A stretch of DNA of 64,000 nucleotides from JBBDIJ01 sp040880485 (GCA_040880485.1 JBBDIJ010000007.1:1-64000), one strand, 5' to 3'. Positions 25,782 through 34,760 are shown, counted from the stretch's first letter. Translations and numbers: made by a program. Notes: generated by a model not told the origin, from the letters alone.

Positions 25782-27263
25782 ATGAAAACAACAACTCATT
25801 ACATACGCTTTATGAAATCTATGACTAAACCGGTTCTCTTTTTCGTGAGCCTGGCTCTCTTTGCCGTTTGGGTCGCTGTAGGTGCACACTCTGCCGGGAC
25901 GGCAGATCTGGCCTCAGCAGACGTGATGGCTGTCGCTACCGACGCACCAGCTGCAGAGATCACACAGGACGAAGGAGGGTATGCCACAATGGAAGAGTTC
26001 ATGGCATCACCGGACTACATCAAGTTTATCGTCGACAACCTCTGGATTCTGATCGCTTCTGTCCTGGTACTGATCATGCACCTCGGGTTCGCCTCGGTGG
26101 AGAGTGGCCTTACACAGGCAAAGAATTCAGTAAACGTGATCTACAAAAACGTATTTATCCTGACTATGGGGATTATGATCTACGCACTTGTAGGTTTTCA
26201 GATTATGTATCCCGGGGATTTTAACGGGATATTCGGCTTTGGCGGATTCGGGATCGGATTCGATGCATCCGATCCGGTAGGCATGTTGACCCCGGCCTAT
26301 GGTATGGATATGACGATCTGGTCCGACTTCATCTTTCAGGCGATGTTCGCCGCCACAGCTGCTACCATTGTTTCAGGTTGTGTGACCGGGCGAATCAAGC
26401 TCTCCTCCTTTATGATCTTCGGAGCACTGCTACTCGCCTTCTCCTATCCTGTGACCGGAAGCTGGGTGTGGGGGGGAGGCTGGCTCAGCGAGCTTGGCTT
26501 CTACGACTTTGCAGGTTCCACCCTGGTTCACGCAGTAGGTGGCGCTGCAGGCCTTGCATGCGTTCTTCTGCTCGGTGCCCGCAATGGTAAATATGTGAAA
26601 GGCAAAATCAAACCGATTCCGGGACACAGCATCCCACTTGCCACCGTGGGGGTCTTCCTACTCTGGTTTGGCTGGTTCGGCTTTAACGGAGGATCTGTAC
26701 TGAGCGCCAACCCGGTCGATGTCTCCTTCGTATTTGTAACCACTGCAATTGCCGCTTCGGCAGGTGCACTGGCTTCCATGGTTACTACACAGGTGGTCAT
26801 GAAGAGCCTGGATGCGCCAATGGCTCTCAACGGCATTCTTGCCGGACTTGTCGGGATCACAGCCGGTGCAAACGTGATCTCTCCGCTTGGCGCGGCTGCA
26901 GTCGGTGCCATATCCGGTGTCATTGTGGTCTTTGCCATCACGATTATAGACAGACTTGAAATCGACGATCCGGTTGGAGCGATCTCCGTTCACGGTGTCT
27001 GTGGTGTCTGGGGAACGCTTGCGGTCGGAATTTTCTACTCCGGTGCAAGCTTCTGGACACAACTTATCGGAACCTCCGCAATAGTTGGATTCACTTTCAT
27101 CTTCTCTCTGATCGTCTTCGGAGCGATCAAAGCGATCGTTGGAGTACGTGTACACAGAGACATTGAGGAGTCGGGACTCGATATGGCCGAACATGGCAAT
27201 GTCGCGTATCCCTACTTCGCAGGGATCGACATGTCCATTCCTGCTGTCGAGCAAGGCGAATAA
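25782..27263 (+). CDS. amt: Ammonium transporter
   Basis: The 493-residue protein is an Amt/MEP/Rh channel. A signal peptide and a ~45-residue exported segment precede eleven predicted membrane helices. The pore histidines lie in STLVHAVGGAAGLA and AISVHGVCGVWGT, and WFGWFGFNGGS is the family signature. The ATG at 25782 is taken; another ATG ten codons on is possible. No glnK/PII gene follows. Instead a TorF-type porin gene starts 36 bp later. Confidence 0.97.
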   Translation: MKTTTHYIRFMKSMTKPVLFFVSLALFAVWVAVGAHSAGTADLASADVMAVATDAPAAEITQDEGGYATMEEFMASPDYIKFIVDNLWILIASVLVLIMHLGFASVESGLTQAKNSVNVIYKNVFILTMGIMIYALVGFQIMYPGDFNGIFGFGGFGIGFDASDPVGMLTPAYGMDMTIWSDFIFQAMFAATAATIVSGCVTGRIKLSSFMIFGALLLAFSYPVTGSWVWGGGWLSELGFYDFAGSTLVHAVGGAAGLACVLLLGARNGKYVKGKIKPIPGHSIPLATVGVFLLWFGWFGFNGGSVLSANPVDVSFVFVTTAIAASAGALASMVTTQVVMKSLDAPMALNGILAGLVGITAGANVISPLGAAAVGAISGVIVVFAITIIDRLEIDDPVGAISVHGVCGVWGTLAVGIFYSGASFWTQLIGTSAIVGFTFIFSLIVFGAIKAIVGVRVHRDIEESGLDMAEHGNVAYPYFAGIDMSIPAVEQGE

Positions 27264-27299
27264 TTATTCCATAAACCATCTATCTACAGAAAAAAACCG

Positions 27300-27971
27300 A
27301 TGAAAACACTACTTAAATCTACGATTCTGGCTCTCGCCACACTTGCAATGTTCGCTTCCGATGTAGAAGCTCAGGTTAGCGTCAATGCCGACTTTATGAG
27401 CCGCTACGTATGGAGAGGCGCCGACTTCGGAAACTCCCCCAGTATCCAGCCGTCTATCACCTATACGGCCGGAAATTTCGAAATCGGTACCTGGGCCGCC
27501 TTTGCGACTACCGGTGATCCCGATGGAACAGAGGTAGACTTCTTTGCCTCCTACACCTTCGATTCAGATGCAGGCTCATTCTCTCTGTCGCTAACCGACT
27601 ACACCTTCCCCGATCTGGTGACCGAGAGTTACTTCATGAGCGAAGAGCACTACATTGAAGCCGGTATCGGTTATGGAGGAACGGAAAGCTTCCCGATCTC
27701 TCTCTTTCTGGGAACTTTCCTGACCAATGACGACGACAATTCGGTCTATATCGAAGCTGGCTACGATGCGGGACCCGTTGATCTCATTCTCGGTCTCACT
27801 CCGTCAGAGTCGGCTCTCTACGGAACAGCGGGTGCCGGTGTTCTGAATCTCGGGCTCTCTGCCAGCAGAGAAATTGTCGTTACTCCGACATTCTCCTTCG
27901 ACATAAACAGCTCCGTGATGGCGAATCCATACTCCGAAAACCTGTTCTTTGTATTCGGACTTGGATTCTAA
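27300..27971 (+). CDS. TorF-family putative porin
   Basis: The 223-residue protein has a cleavable signal peptide (to about residue 24, VEAQ) and then the TorF (Gcw_chp) pattern. This is an early SRYVWRGADFGN, alternating aromatic beta-strands, TEVDFFASYTF, and a terminal FFVFGLGF ending in Phe as in outer-membrane barrels. Its position after amt suggests it helps small nitrogen solutes cross the outer membrane (inference). A strong terminator follows 78 bp later. Confidence 0.88.
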   Translation: MKTLLKSTILALATLAMFASDVEAQVSVNADFMSRYVWRGADFGNSPSIQPSITYTAGNFEIGTWAAFATTGDPDGTEVDFFASYTFDSDAGSFSLSLTDYTFPDLVTESYFMSEEHYIEAGIGYGGTESFPISLFLGTFLTNDDDNSVYIEAGYDAGPVDLILGLTPSESALYGTAGAGVLNLGLSASREIVVTPTFSFDINSSVMANPYSENLFFVFGLGF

Positions 27972-28048
27972 ACCCGCGGGAGATTAATAGGCTCCGGAAA
28001 AGAGGAGCTTTTGTTCGATCTATTTCCATCCCCAACAACTCTTCCTGA

Positions 28049-28082
28049 AAACGTCCCGGTTGATCCCGGGACGTTTTTTTTT
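28049..28082 (+). terminator. Intrinsic terminator after amt-porin
   Basis: ACGTCCCGG and CCGGGACGT form a 9-bp stem around TTGATC, followed by eight or more T. This is a textbook Rho-independent terminator closing the amt-porin unit. Confidence 0.9.
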
Positions 28083-28120
28083 GCCGTATATTCCCTATTT
28101 ACCTGAAACGGCTGATACTG

Positions 28121-30454
28121 ATGGTTTCCACTCCTTCGATCTCCATACTTTTGACTCCCCATCTTCATGCAGAAGATCTGGAATCACTGATTCACGCACT
28201 GGCCGGATTCCAACGACTGAAACCGGAAGTCCTGCTCACCACATCACGTGACGACCGCCAGGCCCGGGCAAGAGCAGGTGAGCTGGCCTCCCTGCTTCCG
28301 GACGGGCAGTGCAGGCTTCTCTCCGCAAATCCCGCGGCCGGACGCAGCCTGCATCTGAACAGAGCACTGAACGAAGCTTCCGGAGAGTATGTGTGGGCTC
28401 CTCTCCATGCCGACCGGCTGCACGAAGAGCTCCTGACCGATACCCTTATACGCTGCTTCGGACAACCAGCATACTTCTGGCTGATGGACGCTCCCCTGCC
28501 CGACAATCCCGAAGCCTGGCTGGAGATGGCCAAAGAGGGTGGTCTGCCCAACGACAGCCGGTGGCTCTGGAACCGTTCTCTGATCGATCCCGGCGATTTC
28601 TGGTTTCATCCGGCAGTAGACGATGCGGTCGGAGCCGAACTCGCCCTGCGTCTCTCTGAAAACGCAAGGGCGATGTCTACCGATGCTTTTTTTGTCGTAC
28701 GACGAAAATCTGCCCCACCGACCAGCCCAGCTGTTTTACGAGAACTCCTTTTCTCTCTGATACGACTCTCCGGAAACGACGCGGTGAAAAGAGAGAGGTG
28801 GTACAGGGAGCTGGAAGAGCTCTCTCTCAGACAACCTACTGCCGAAGAGCCTGAAAGCTTGCTGGAACAGGCAAAAAATCTTTCGGAAAATGATCCGAGA
28901 ACCGCACTGAAGCGGATTGACCAGGCTCTGCGCCGGCATCCTGAAGACATTGAAGCGATACGCTTCAAGATTCATCTGCTGGAAAAGTTGAGACGGCACG
29001 TGGAGGCTGCTGAGCTGAAACACTCCATCGCTCCTCCCGGTAAAGGAAGTAAAGGGAAAGAGCAGCAGCCGGACCTCTTCTCCCTGCCTCTTCCGAAACG
29101 GGAGAGTGTGAAACGGGATGAACCCGCTAAAGAGGGTACAGAGAGTACCAACGGGAAACCGGTACAGCTCTCCATTCTGATCCCCACAAGTGGAGACGGC
29201 AAACCGCTTCTTGAGAGGTGCCTTTCTCACCTGATTGATACCGGCCTGTTTGAGAAGGCGGTAGCAGAGCTTGTCCTGATAGACAACGCCAGCATCGACA
29301 ACACGTTCGACTATCTGGAACAGCTTCAGGAGCAGAAACCTGTGCCGCTCAAGGTGATCACCAATCACAGAAATCTGGGTTTCGGAGCAGCCGTAAACAG
29401 AGGTCTGGAAGCTGCATCAGGTGAGTGGATACTGGTGATGCATAACGACCTGTTCCCGGAAGCGGATTGCATTCCGGAGTTGATCCGAACCCTGGAGCAA
29501 GATTCCGACCTGGGAGCCGCAGGCCCTGTAGTAGACAAATGCGACCATCCGGAGCAGATAAAGCAGCCGGATGGGAATGGTGATGACAAACCGGTTCCGG
29601 CCGAAACACTGGACAGCTGCTGTATTCTGATTCGTGCACAGTCTGGAGTCCGATTCGATGAAACCTACGGCCTCGCTTTCTTCGAAGATGCGGATATCTG
29701 CAATCAGATCAGGCAGCAGGGGCTTGGACTGGCCATTGCACCCAACGCACGTGCCACCCATATACACCGGGCAACAACTGAAGCGATGGGCCTCCATCTG
29801 GAACCGGAGTTCTGGTGGCGCAACGAACGCTATTTTAACAGGAAGTGGGACCGTGAACCAACCAATAAAGTAGAGCTCTCCTCTACAGACGATCTGGATA
29901 AGCTTCTGGAACTTCCCCTGCCTCAAGACCTGCTTCATCCGGATTCCTTCTGGCTGGAGTCGCTCCGAAATCACCTGACCGACGTGATACGTACCCGAAT
30001 TTTGAGGGAGGAGCAGGAGGAGGAAACCCTGATTCGACTGACCGCTCTTGCCCTGGCGGCCGATCAGCGCGATCTGTTGCGGCATCTGGAGCAGAGGATA
30101 GAGAAATTCGAACTGCCGGCCCAACTGATCCGGGACCTCATTCGATACTATTACCAGCGATCCATCTGGTCACGCTGCCTCCACTACCTGAGCCGCTCTG
30201 GCCGGGATGATCCGTTTTACGACCTCTACCGGCTCCGAATTGCCGTTTCGGAGAAGAGCGGTGAGGATGCCGCCGATCTGCTGAACGGGCTAATCAGCAA
30301 GTTCCCCTGCCACCCCGAGCTCTACAAACTGGCTGGAGATGTACACAAAATGACCGGAGACGAAGAGGAGGCTCGCTCGTTTCACACTCTTGCCGCCCGT
30401 CTGGACCCCGGCCTCGTTACCGGAGAAGAGGAGGCTTTCGACCTGCGCCACTGA
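28121..30454 (+). CDS. Two-module family-2 glycosyltransferase with helical tail
   Basis: The 777-residue protein has a degenerate GT-A-like module (residues 1-220, SISILLTPHLHAEDLESL and NRALNEASGEYVWAPLHAD). A helical linker (about 225-310) follows. Next comes a complete GT2 domain (about 345-590) with LSILIPTSGDG, LVLIDNASIDNTFDYL, NLGFGAAVNRGLEAASGEW, a VMHNDLFPEADC metal motif and FFEDADICNQI. The last ~170 residues look like TPR-type helical pairs. GT2 enzymes of this shape add sugars in polysaccharide or protein glycosylation. The N-terminal module keeps D/N-poor loops and may be inactive. A dispersed motif abuts its stop. No glycan cluster surrounds it. Confidence 0.85.
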   Translation: MVSTPSISILLTPHLHAEDLESLIHALAGFQRLKPEVLLTTSRDDRQARARAGELASLLPDGQCRLLSANPAAGRSLHLNRALNEASGEYVWAPLHADRLHEELLTDTLIRCFGQPAYFWLMDAPLPDNPEAWLEMAKEGGLPNDSRWLWNRSLIDPGDFWFHPAVDDAVGAELALRLSENARAMSTDAFFVVRRKSAPPTSPAVLRELLFSLIRLSGNDAVKRERWYRELEELSLRQPTAEEPESLLEQAKNLSENDPRTALKRIDQALRRHPEDIEAIRFKIHLLEKLRRHVEAAELKHSIAPPGKGSKGKEQQPDLFSLPLPKRESVKRDEPAKEGTESTNGKPVQLSILIPTSGDGKPLLERCLSHLIDTGLFEKAVAELVLIDNASIDNTFDYLEQLQEQKPVPLKVITNHRNLGFGAAVNRGLEAASGEWILVMHNDLFPEADCIPELIRTLEQDSDLGAAGPVVDKCDHPEQIKQPDGNGDDKPVPAETLDSCCILIRAQSGVRFDETYGLAFFEDADICNQIRQQGLGLAIAPNARATHIHRATTEAMGLHLEPEFWWRNERYFNRKWDREPTNKVELSSTDDLDKLLELPLPQDLLHPDSFWLESLRNHLTDVIRTRILREEQEEETLIRLTALALAADQRDLLRHLEQRIEKFELPAQLIRDLIRYYYQRSIWSRCLHYLSRSGRDDPFYDLYRLRIAVSEKSGEDAADLLNGLISKFPCHPELYKLAGDVHKMTGDEEEARSFHTLAARLDPGLVTGEEEAFDLRH

Positions 30455-30467
30455 CCGGTTCAACCCG
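30455..30467 (+). repeat. Dispersed motif copy CCGGTTCAACCCG
   Basis: This copy starts at the base after the TGA of the glycosyltransferase gene. Confidence 0.5.
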
Positions 30468-30626
30468 AACAGGCCTTCATTTCATCCTTCACAGCTGCTG
30501 TGATCCGAACAGGTCTACCGATACGAAAAGTGCAAAGGAACCATTATATTGCACCGATTCCGTCCAAACATCCGGATAGACCGGAGAGGAGAGGCAGACA
30601 CCGAAAATATTCGAGGAAGCGCACTC

Positions 30627-31826
30627 TTGTCATACCCCGAAATCTCTACACCGTCATCTGAACAGACTCCGGGCGACGAGGAAGAGGCGAAAAACCGGCC
30701 AGGGGCAGTGACCATTCTGAAGCATCTCGCTCTTTTTCTGGTCACCTTTGCCACTGTTACCTTTACCTCGATCCTCTATGTAGGCCAGTCGGCCAATGCC
30801 GATCAGTTTACCGATATGCTGCCTGAGGGCCTTCTTTTTGCCGTCATCTTCCTCCTCTTTCTGGCTACGCACGAGTTCGGACACTACTTTACCGCCCTTT
30901 GGCACAATGTGCGTGTCTCACTACCCTACTTTATTCCCATTCCAGCCGGAATCGGGACGTTGGGAGCGGTCATCCGAATCCGTGAAAAAATTGACGAGTC
31001 GCGTAAACTGTTCGATATCGGCATCGCCGGGCCTATCGCCGGTTTTGCGGTCTCTACCGCCACGCTCCTCTACGGATTCGCCACCCTCCCTGGCCCGGAG
31101 TTTATTTTCAATTTTGAGGGGCATAGTGAGATGATTCAGTACATACGGGATCACGGTGCCTTCCCGGCAAATCCCCCATCCGAGAGTGAAGGGATGCAGA
31201 TCATAATTGGCAACACCCTGCTCTACGACTTTATGGCGAGCTTTTTTGACAATGTGCCCCCGATGTGGGAGATGTACCACTACCCCTTTCTCTTTGCCGG
31301 TTGGCTGGGCCTCTTCTTTACCGCACTGAACCTGATGCCGGTTGGCCAGCTCGATGGCGGCCATATTGTCTACGGCCTTTTGGGCTTCCGCAAACATCGC
31401 ATCGTGGCACGCGTCTGTTTCGGTTTTATCACAACATTTGCCGGAATTGAGATGATCCCGTTTCTTCATCTCTCCCTTTCAGATTGGGGTATAGAACAGC
31501 CTCTCCTCGCCACGGTACTCTGGGCTTTGGTCCTGCTGATGTTATACCGAAAGGGGTTTCATGGAGATGGTGAATGGATCTGGCCCGTCTTCGGGCTTTC
31601 GATGGCCGCGACCCTCCTCTGGCTCTCCACCGGGGGTGGTTTTGAGCAGAGCGGTTCGATGATCATGGTCTTCTGGTCCTTCATTCTTGTCTGGTTAGTT
31701 GGCCTGGATCACCCGCCTGCGCACTACGAAGAACCACTCTCTCCAGGCCGGCGCCTGCTTGGTTGGAGCAGTATGGCTATCTTTGTTCTCTGTATTAGTC
31801 CCAATCCAATCCGTTTTCTAAATTAA
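30627..31826 (+). CDS. Site-2 protease family (M50) membrane metalloprotease
   Basis: The protein is a membrane zinc protease of the M50 family, with HEFGH in the second hydrophobic segment (LLFLATHEFGHYFTALW) and the distal ligand in LNLMPVGQLDGGHIVYGL. About eight hydrophobic segments are seen. These proteases cut within membranes, often in envelope-stress signalling; the substrate here is unknown. No ATG fits. A TTG at 30627 with GAGGA nine bases upstream gives 399 residues, and a TTG at 30549 gives 425. The lipoprotein gene starts 6 bp after its stop, so they form an operon with smpB. Confidence 0.85.
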   Translation: MSYPEISTPSSEQTPGDEEEAKNRPGAVTILKHLALFLVTFATVTFTSILYVGQSANADQFTDMLPEGLLFAVIFLLFLATHEFGHYFTALWHNVRVSLPYFIPIPAGIGTLGAVIRIREKIDESRKLFDIGIAGPIAGFAVSTATLLYGFATLPGPEFIFNFEGHSEMIQYIRDHGAFPANPPSESEGMQIIIGNTLLYDFMASFFDNVPPMWEMYHYPFLFAGWLGLFFTALNLMPVGQLDGGHIVYGLLGFRKHRIVARVCFGFITTFAGIEMIPFLHLSLSDWGIEQPLLATVLWALVLLMLYRKGFHGDGEWIWPVFGLSMAATLLWLSTGGGFEQSGSMIMVFWSFILVWLVGLDHPPAHYEEPLSPGRRLLGWSSMAIFVLCISPNPIRFLN

Positions 31827-31832
31827 AAACCG

Positions 31833-32261
31833 ATGCTTCGAACCTGTTTTACACCACTTTCGATCTGCACTCTGCTCCTGCTTGCCGCGTGCGGTAACCA
31901 GGCGCCCACTTTCGACACCCTGGAGGAGGAGATTGACTTCCTGATTGATGAGAATCGCTACAGCGATGCCCTCTCACGTCTGTCCGTCGAAGACCGAAAT
32001 AAACCGGAAACGCGCCGGCAGCTGGAGAAAACTCATCTCAACTACGGGCTCTACAACATGCAGACTTTCGATGAAGGGGAGATGAGAACCCGCATGAACG
32101 AAGCTCTCCGACAGTTTACCGAAGTGCTTCGCATCAATCCGGAGAACGAAATGGCACGGGCCCAGATCGATCAAATACTGGGTGTCTACTCTACCATTCC
32201 GAACAGAGAACCGGAGGAGGATGTAGTGGAGGGTTTGAGAGAGGTGGGAATTAAAATCTGA
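31833..32261 (+). CDS. Small lipoprotein with TPR-like helices
   Basis: The 142-residue protein has a signal peptide and lipobox LAAC (C20). Helix-rich sequence follows (EIDFLIDENRYSDALSRL and ALRQFTEVLRINPENEMA) that looks like one or two TPR units. The function is unknown. It sits between the M50 protease and smpB with gaps of 6 and 15 bp, so it is probably co-transcribed with them. Confidence 0.8.
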   Translation: MLRTCFTPLSICTLLLLAACGNQAPTFDTLEEEIDFLIDENRYSDALSRLSVEDRNKPETRRQLEKTHLNYGLYNMQTFDEGEMRTRMNEALRQFTEVLRINPENEMARAQIDQILGVYSTIPNREPEEDVVEGLREVGIKI

Positions 32262-32276
32262 TAAAAGGAACTCCCA

Positions 32277-32759
32277 GTGAGCAAGTCCAGCACAAAGCCA
32301 TCCACACCGGTCATCCAGAATCGCAAAGCAAGATTCGACTACCACATCGAAGAGACGTGGGAGGCCGGCCTCTCCCTCATGGGGACCGAAGTGAAATCCC
32401 TGCGGGCCGGAAAAGCGAGCCTGCACGAAGCGTTTGCAGCGATGCAAAACGGGGAGCTATGGCTCCGCAACATGTACATCAAACCGTATGAACACGGCTC
32501 CTACAGCAACCATGACGAGAGGAGGGAACGCAAACTGCTGCTGAAGCGAAGAGAGCTGAAGGAGATCGACCGTAACCTTCAGGGGCAGGGAACCACGATT
32601 ATTCCGCTCAAACTCTACTTCAAAAAAGGATACGCGAAGATTTTGATCGGCCTTGCACGGGGGAAGAAGAAGTTTGACAAGCGGCAGGATATCAAAGAGA
32701 AAGATACCCGGCGGGAGCTGCAGAGAAAAGTGAAGGGAGATGTGAAGATCAACATGTAA
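32277..32759 (+). CDS. smpB: SsrA-binding protein SmpB
   Basis: The 160-residue protein binds tmRNA and brings it to stalled ribosomes. Family signatures are IQNRKARFDYHIEETWEAG, LMGTEVKSLRAGKASL, RNMYIKPYEHGSY and the C-terminal GLARGKKKFDKRQDIKEKD. The start is GTG at 32277. The tmRNA gene itself was not found in the window. A terminator follows. Confidence 0.97.
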   Translation: MSKSSTKPSTPVIQNRKARFDYHIEETWEAGLSLMGTEVKSLRAGKASLHEAFAAMQNGELWLRNMYIKPYEHGSYSNHDERRERKLLLKRRELKEIDRNLQGQGTTIIPLKLYFKKGYAKILIGLARGKKKFDKRQDIKEKDTRRELQRKVKGDVKINM

Positions 32760-32761
32760 CT

Positions 32762-32798
32762 AAAAAAGCCACCCGACAGTGTCGAAGTGGCTTTTTTT
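32762..32798. terminator. Bidirectional intrinsic terminator
   Basis: GCCAC and GTGGC, with an inner CGAC/GTCG, form a stem flanked by A6 on the left and T7 on the right. It can therefore end transcription from smpB (plus) and from the DUF4168 gene (minus, stop 47 bp away). Confidence 0.88.
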
Positions 32799-32844
32799 AA
32801 GCTAATTCTGAAATGAAGATAGTCCTGAAATTCGAAAAAGGCGT

Positions 32845-33387
32845 CTACTCCTCGTCCTCTATCTCATCTTCGTCTTCGTCTCTCTCATCTATCAGGGTTT
32901 CCAAACGCTCCATGAGCTCCGGATGTTGCTGCAGGCTAAAAAATATCGATTGATAGCGCTGCACGTTAAGGCCCTTCTCCTCAATCGATTCGACCATCTT
33001 CTCTTCTGTTTCCATCTGGATCTCCATCAGCTTGGGCTGCATCACCTGAATCTTCTCCTCCTCTTCCGATGAGATATCCAGCTGGTCGGCCATCTCAGGA
33101 TTTTGAAGCCCCATCATCAGTTCCTGGAACCGATTAAAATCCATCCCTTCATCTTCCACCACATGTTCCATCTCGACTTCGGCCTCCTCCTGGATGGGCC
33201 GGATACTGTCGGATGCGTCCAAAAACATCGCAAGTTCATCGTCACTGATCTCATCCGGCGCAGGTATGTCAGGTTGCTGCTGTTGCTGCTGTTGTTGCTG
33301 TTGATCAGTTTGAACCTGTGCAAGTGCCAGGCTTGATCCAACCATGATCATCACCGTTGCAGTGACGATCGATTTTAAAAAATGCAT
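32845..33387 (-). CDS. DUF4168-type secreted acidic protein with polyQ tract
   Basis: The 180-residue protein has a signal peptide ending near ALAQ, then a run of ten glutamines interrupted only at its start (about residues 29-38). A helical region follows that fits DUF4168 (DFNRFQELMMGLQNPE and NVQRYQSIFFSLQQHPEL, two related halves), and a tail of Asp/Glu. DUF4168 proteins are secreted and of unknown function. GGAG lies just before the ATG. The CAG/CAA tract at about 33273-33303 could vary in length between strains. Confidence 0.8.
   Translation of the reverse strand: MHFLKSIVTATVMIMVGSSLALAQVQTDQQQQQQQQQQPDIPAPDEISDDELAMFLDASDSIRPIQEEAEVEMEHVVEDEGMDFNRFQELMMGLQNPEMADQLDISSEEEEKIQVMQPKLMEIQMETEEKMVESIEEKGLNVQRYQSIFFSLQQHPELMERLETLIDERDEDEDEIEDEE
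33273..33303. repeat. CAG/CAA triplet tract
   Basis: Repeated triplets (plus strand TTG/CTG mixtures) encode ten consecutive glutamines in the DUF4168 gene. Confidence 0.8.
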
Positions 33388-33495
33388 AAGACTCCGTTAG
33401 TTGATTATAACTGCTGTTTTTTTACAACCCTGTGGCCTTCAGATTATTGCCAGAAAAAACCAAATGGGTCAAATCGGGCTTCACAGGGCTCTCAG

Positions 33496-33518
33496 CACTG
33501 GCCGGAACCTGGCCAGTG
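33496..33518. other. Perfect 8-bp hairpin 3' of rnpB
   Basis: CACTGGCC and GGCCAGTG flank a 7-base loop about 48 bases past the mature 3' end of RNase P RNA. There is no T-run on the exit side. It may be a processing or pause structure. Confidence 0.35.
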
Positions 33519-33565
33519 AAAGATAAAAAAGAGGGTTTCTCGACAAAAAGCGACCCATAGAGAGT

Positions 33566-33951
33566 GGAGAAGCAGGCCTGTAAGCCGAATTCTGTACTTC
33601 CGGGTTGAACCGGAAGCGGTAACCATTTATCTGGGCACCGGATCACTCCGGTGCTCTTGCGTTCTACCCGGCTGTGTAGTGACGGGCGGCACACAGCCTG
33701 CATGAACTTGCACCCCGTGAGGTTTACACTGCCTCCACCATCACTGGTAGAGCGGTGGGCTCTTACCCCGCCTTTTCACCCTTACCCTCAAAGAGGGCGG
33801 TTTCTTTTCTGTTGCACTGTCTGTCCACAATACACAAAGCGCATGTGAACCTTCCTGTTAGGAAGCACGGTGCCCGTTGGTGTTCGGACTTTCCTCACCG
33901 ATCTTCTGTACGAATACAGAACATCGGAGCGGTTACCCGGCCAGCCTCTCC
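33566..33951 (-). ncRNA. rnpB: RNase P RNA (class A)
   Basis: The minus strand encodes the catalytic RNA of RNase P, which trims tRNA 5' ends. Conserved parts in order are P1 5' strand GGAGAGGCTGGCC, CR-I GAGGAAAGTCCGAACACC, the ACAGTGCAACAGAAA region, GGGTAAGGGTGAAAAGGCG followed by GTAAGAGCCCACCG, and the 3' segment ACAGAATTCGGCTTACAGG. The P1 3' strand GGCCTGCTTCTCC pairs with the start except for one U-U. Length is about 386. The hairpin near its 3' end carries the dispersed CCGGTTCAACCCGG motif (33600-33613). It lies downstream of the CT398-like gene. Confidence 0.97.
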
Positions 33952-34025
33952 ATATTCATGTAACGCAACCGGACCCCCATATCGCATTCTGCCGGCCTAA
34001 AGGCGCAGATTGCTGGTGGTACCGT

Positions 34026-34760
34026 CTACACTTTGAGCTCTTTTTTCGCTGCTGTAAAAAAGTCGGGGTCTACAACAATTCGGCCACTGCTCTCGTCGAT
34101 GATAATACGGTTCTTCCTGCGAACCTCAACCTGTGTCTGGGGAGGAAGGGTCATACCCAAAGCTGCTCCTTTCTCCATTGCCACTACAGCGATTCCGTTG
34201 TTCAAACCATTACGAAGCCTTTTGTAACTCCTCAAAAAGCGCGGATCCAGCTCTTTCTCTACTTTCTCCCGCTTCTTGATAAGCTTCTCCTCTTCGGCAC
34301 GGGTATTCTCTACAACACTCTCCAGATTTTTCTGCTTCTCATCGTACAGATCCTTTACCGATTTGTACTGCTCTTTGAGCTCTTCCAGCTCCGGGCCCAG
34401 CGCCTCCTTGCGTACTTCTATCTCTTCGATCCTTTTTTCGGATTGCTCTGCAAGCTGCTTTTGGGCCTCAATTTCCTTGGTCAGGGCATCATACTCCCGG
34501 TTGTTGCGAACCGAGAGCTGCTGTTCCTCATACCTGGAGATCTTTTCGGCTGAAGATTTAATCTCGAGTTCAAGATTGGACTTTTCCACTTCCAGGCTCT
34601 TATCCTCCTCTTCCAACTGTCCGATCTTCATTTCGAGCCGGTTCGTGTCGGTCTCAATATCCAGTATCTCTTCCGGAAGGTCCCCTCTCAGCTGTTTCAG
34701 TTCATCAATTCTGCTATCAATAAATTGCAGATTTGTCAGTTTTTGGAGTACCTCTTCCAT
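34026..34760 (-). CDS. CT398-like coiled-coil protein without zinc-ribbon cysteines
   Basis: The 244-residue protein is a long antiparallel coiled coil (about residues 1-190) followed by the position of a C4 zinc ribbon. In the family that ribbon reads roughly CxxC...LPPQ...CxxCGRIL. Here the scaffold is kept (GMTLPPQTQVEVRRKNRIII and GRIVVD) but every cysteine is replaced, and the protein has none at all. The gene is 11 bp after nif3-like on the same strand, the common arrangement in Bacteroidota. The family's role is uncertain; links to nucleic-acid or flagellar secretion factors have been suggested for other lineages. Confidence 0.88.
   Translation of the reverse strand: MEEVLQKLTNLQFIDSRIDELKQLRGDLPEEILDIETDTNRLEMKIGQLEEEDKSLEVEKSNLELEIKSSAEKISRYEEQQLSVRNNREYDALTKEIEAQKQLAEQSEKRIEEIEVRKEALGPELEELKEQYKSVKDLYDEKQKNLESVVENTRAEEEKLIKKREKVEKELDPRFLRSYKRLRNGLNNGIAVVAMEKGAALGMTLPPQTQVEVRRKNRIIIDESSGRIVVDPDFFTAAKKELKV

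Noticed and set aside
32277..34000. tmRNA (ssrA) near smpB
   Set aside because: No tmRNA-like ends or tag-coding frame were found; the structured RNA here is RNase P RNA.
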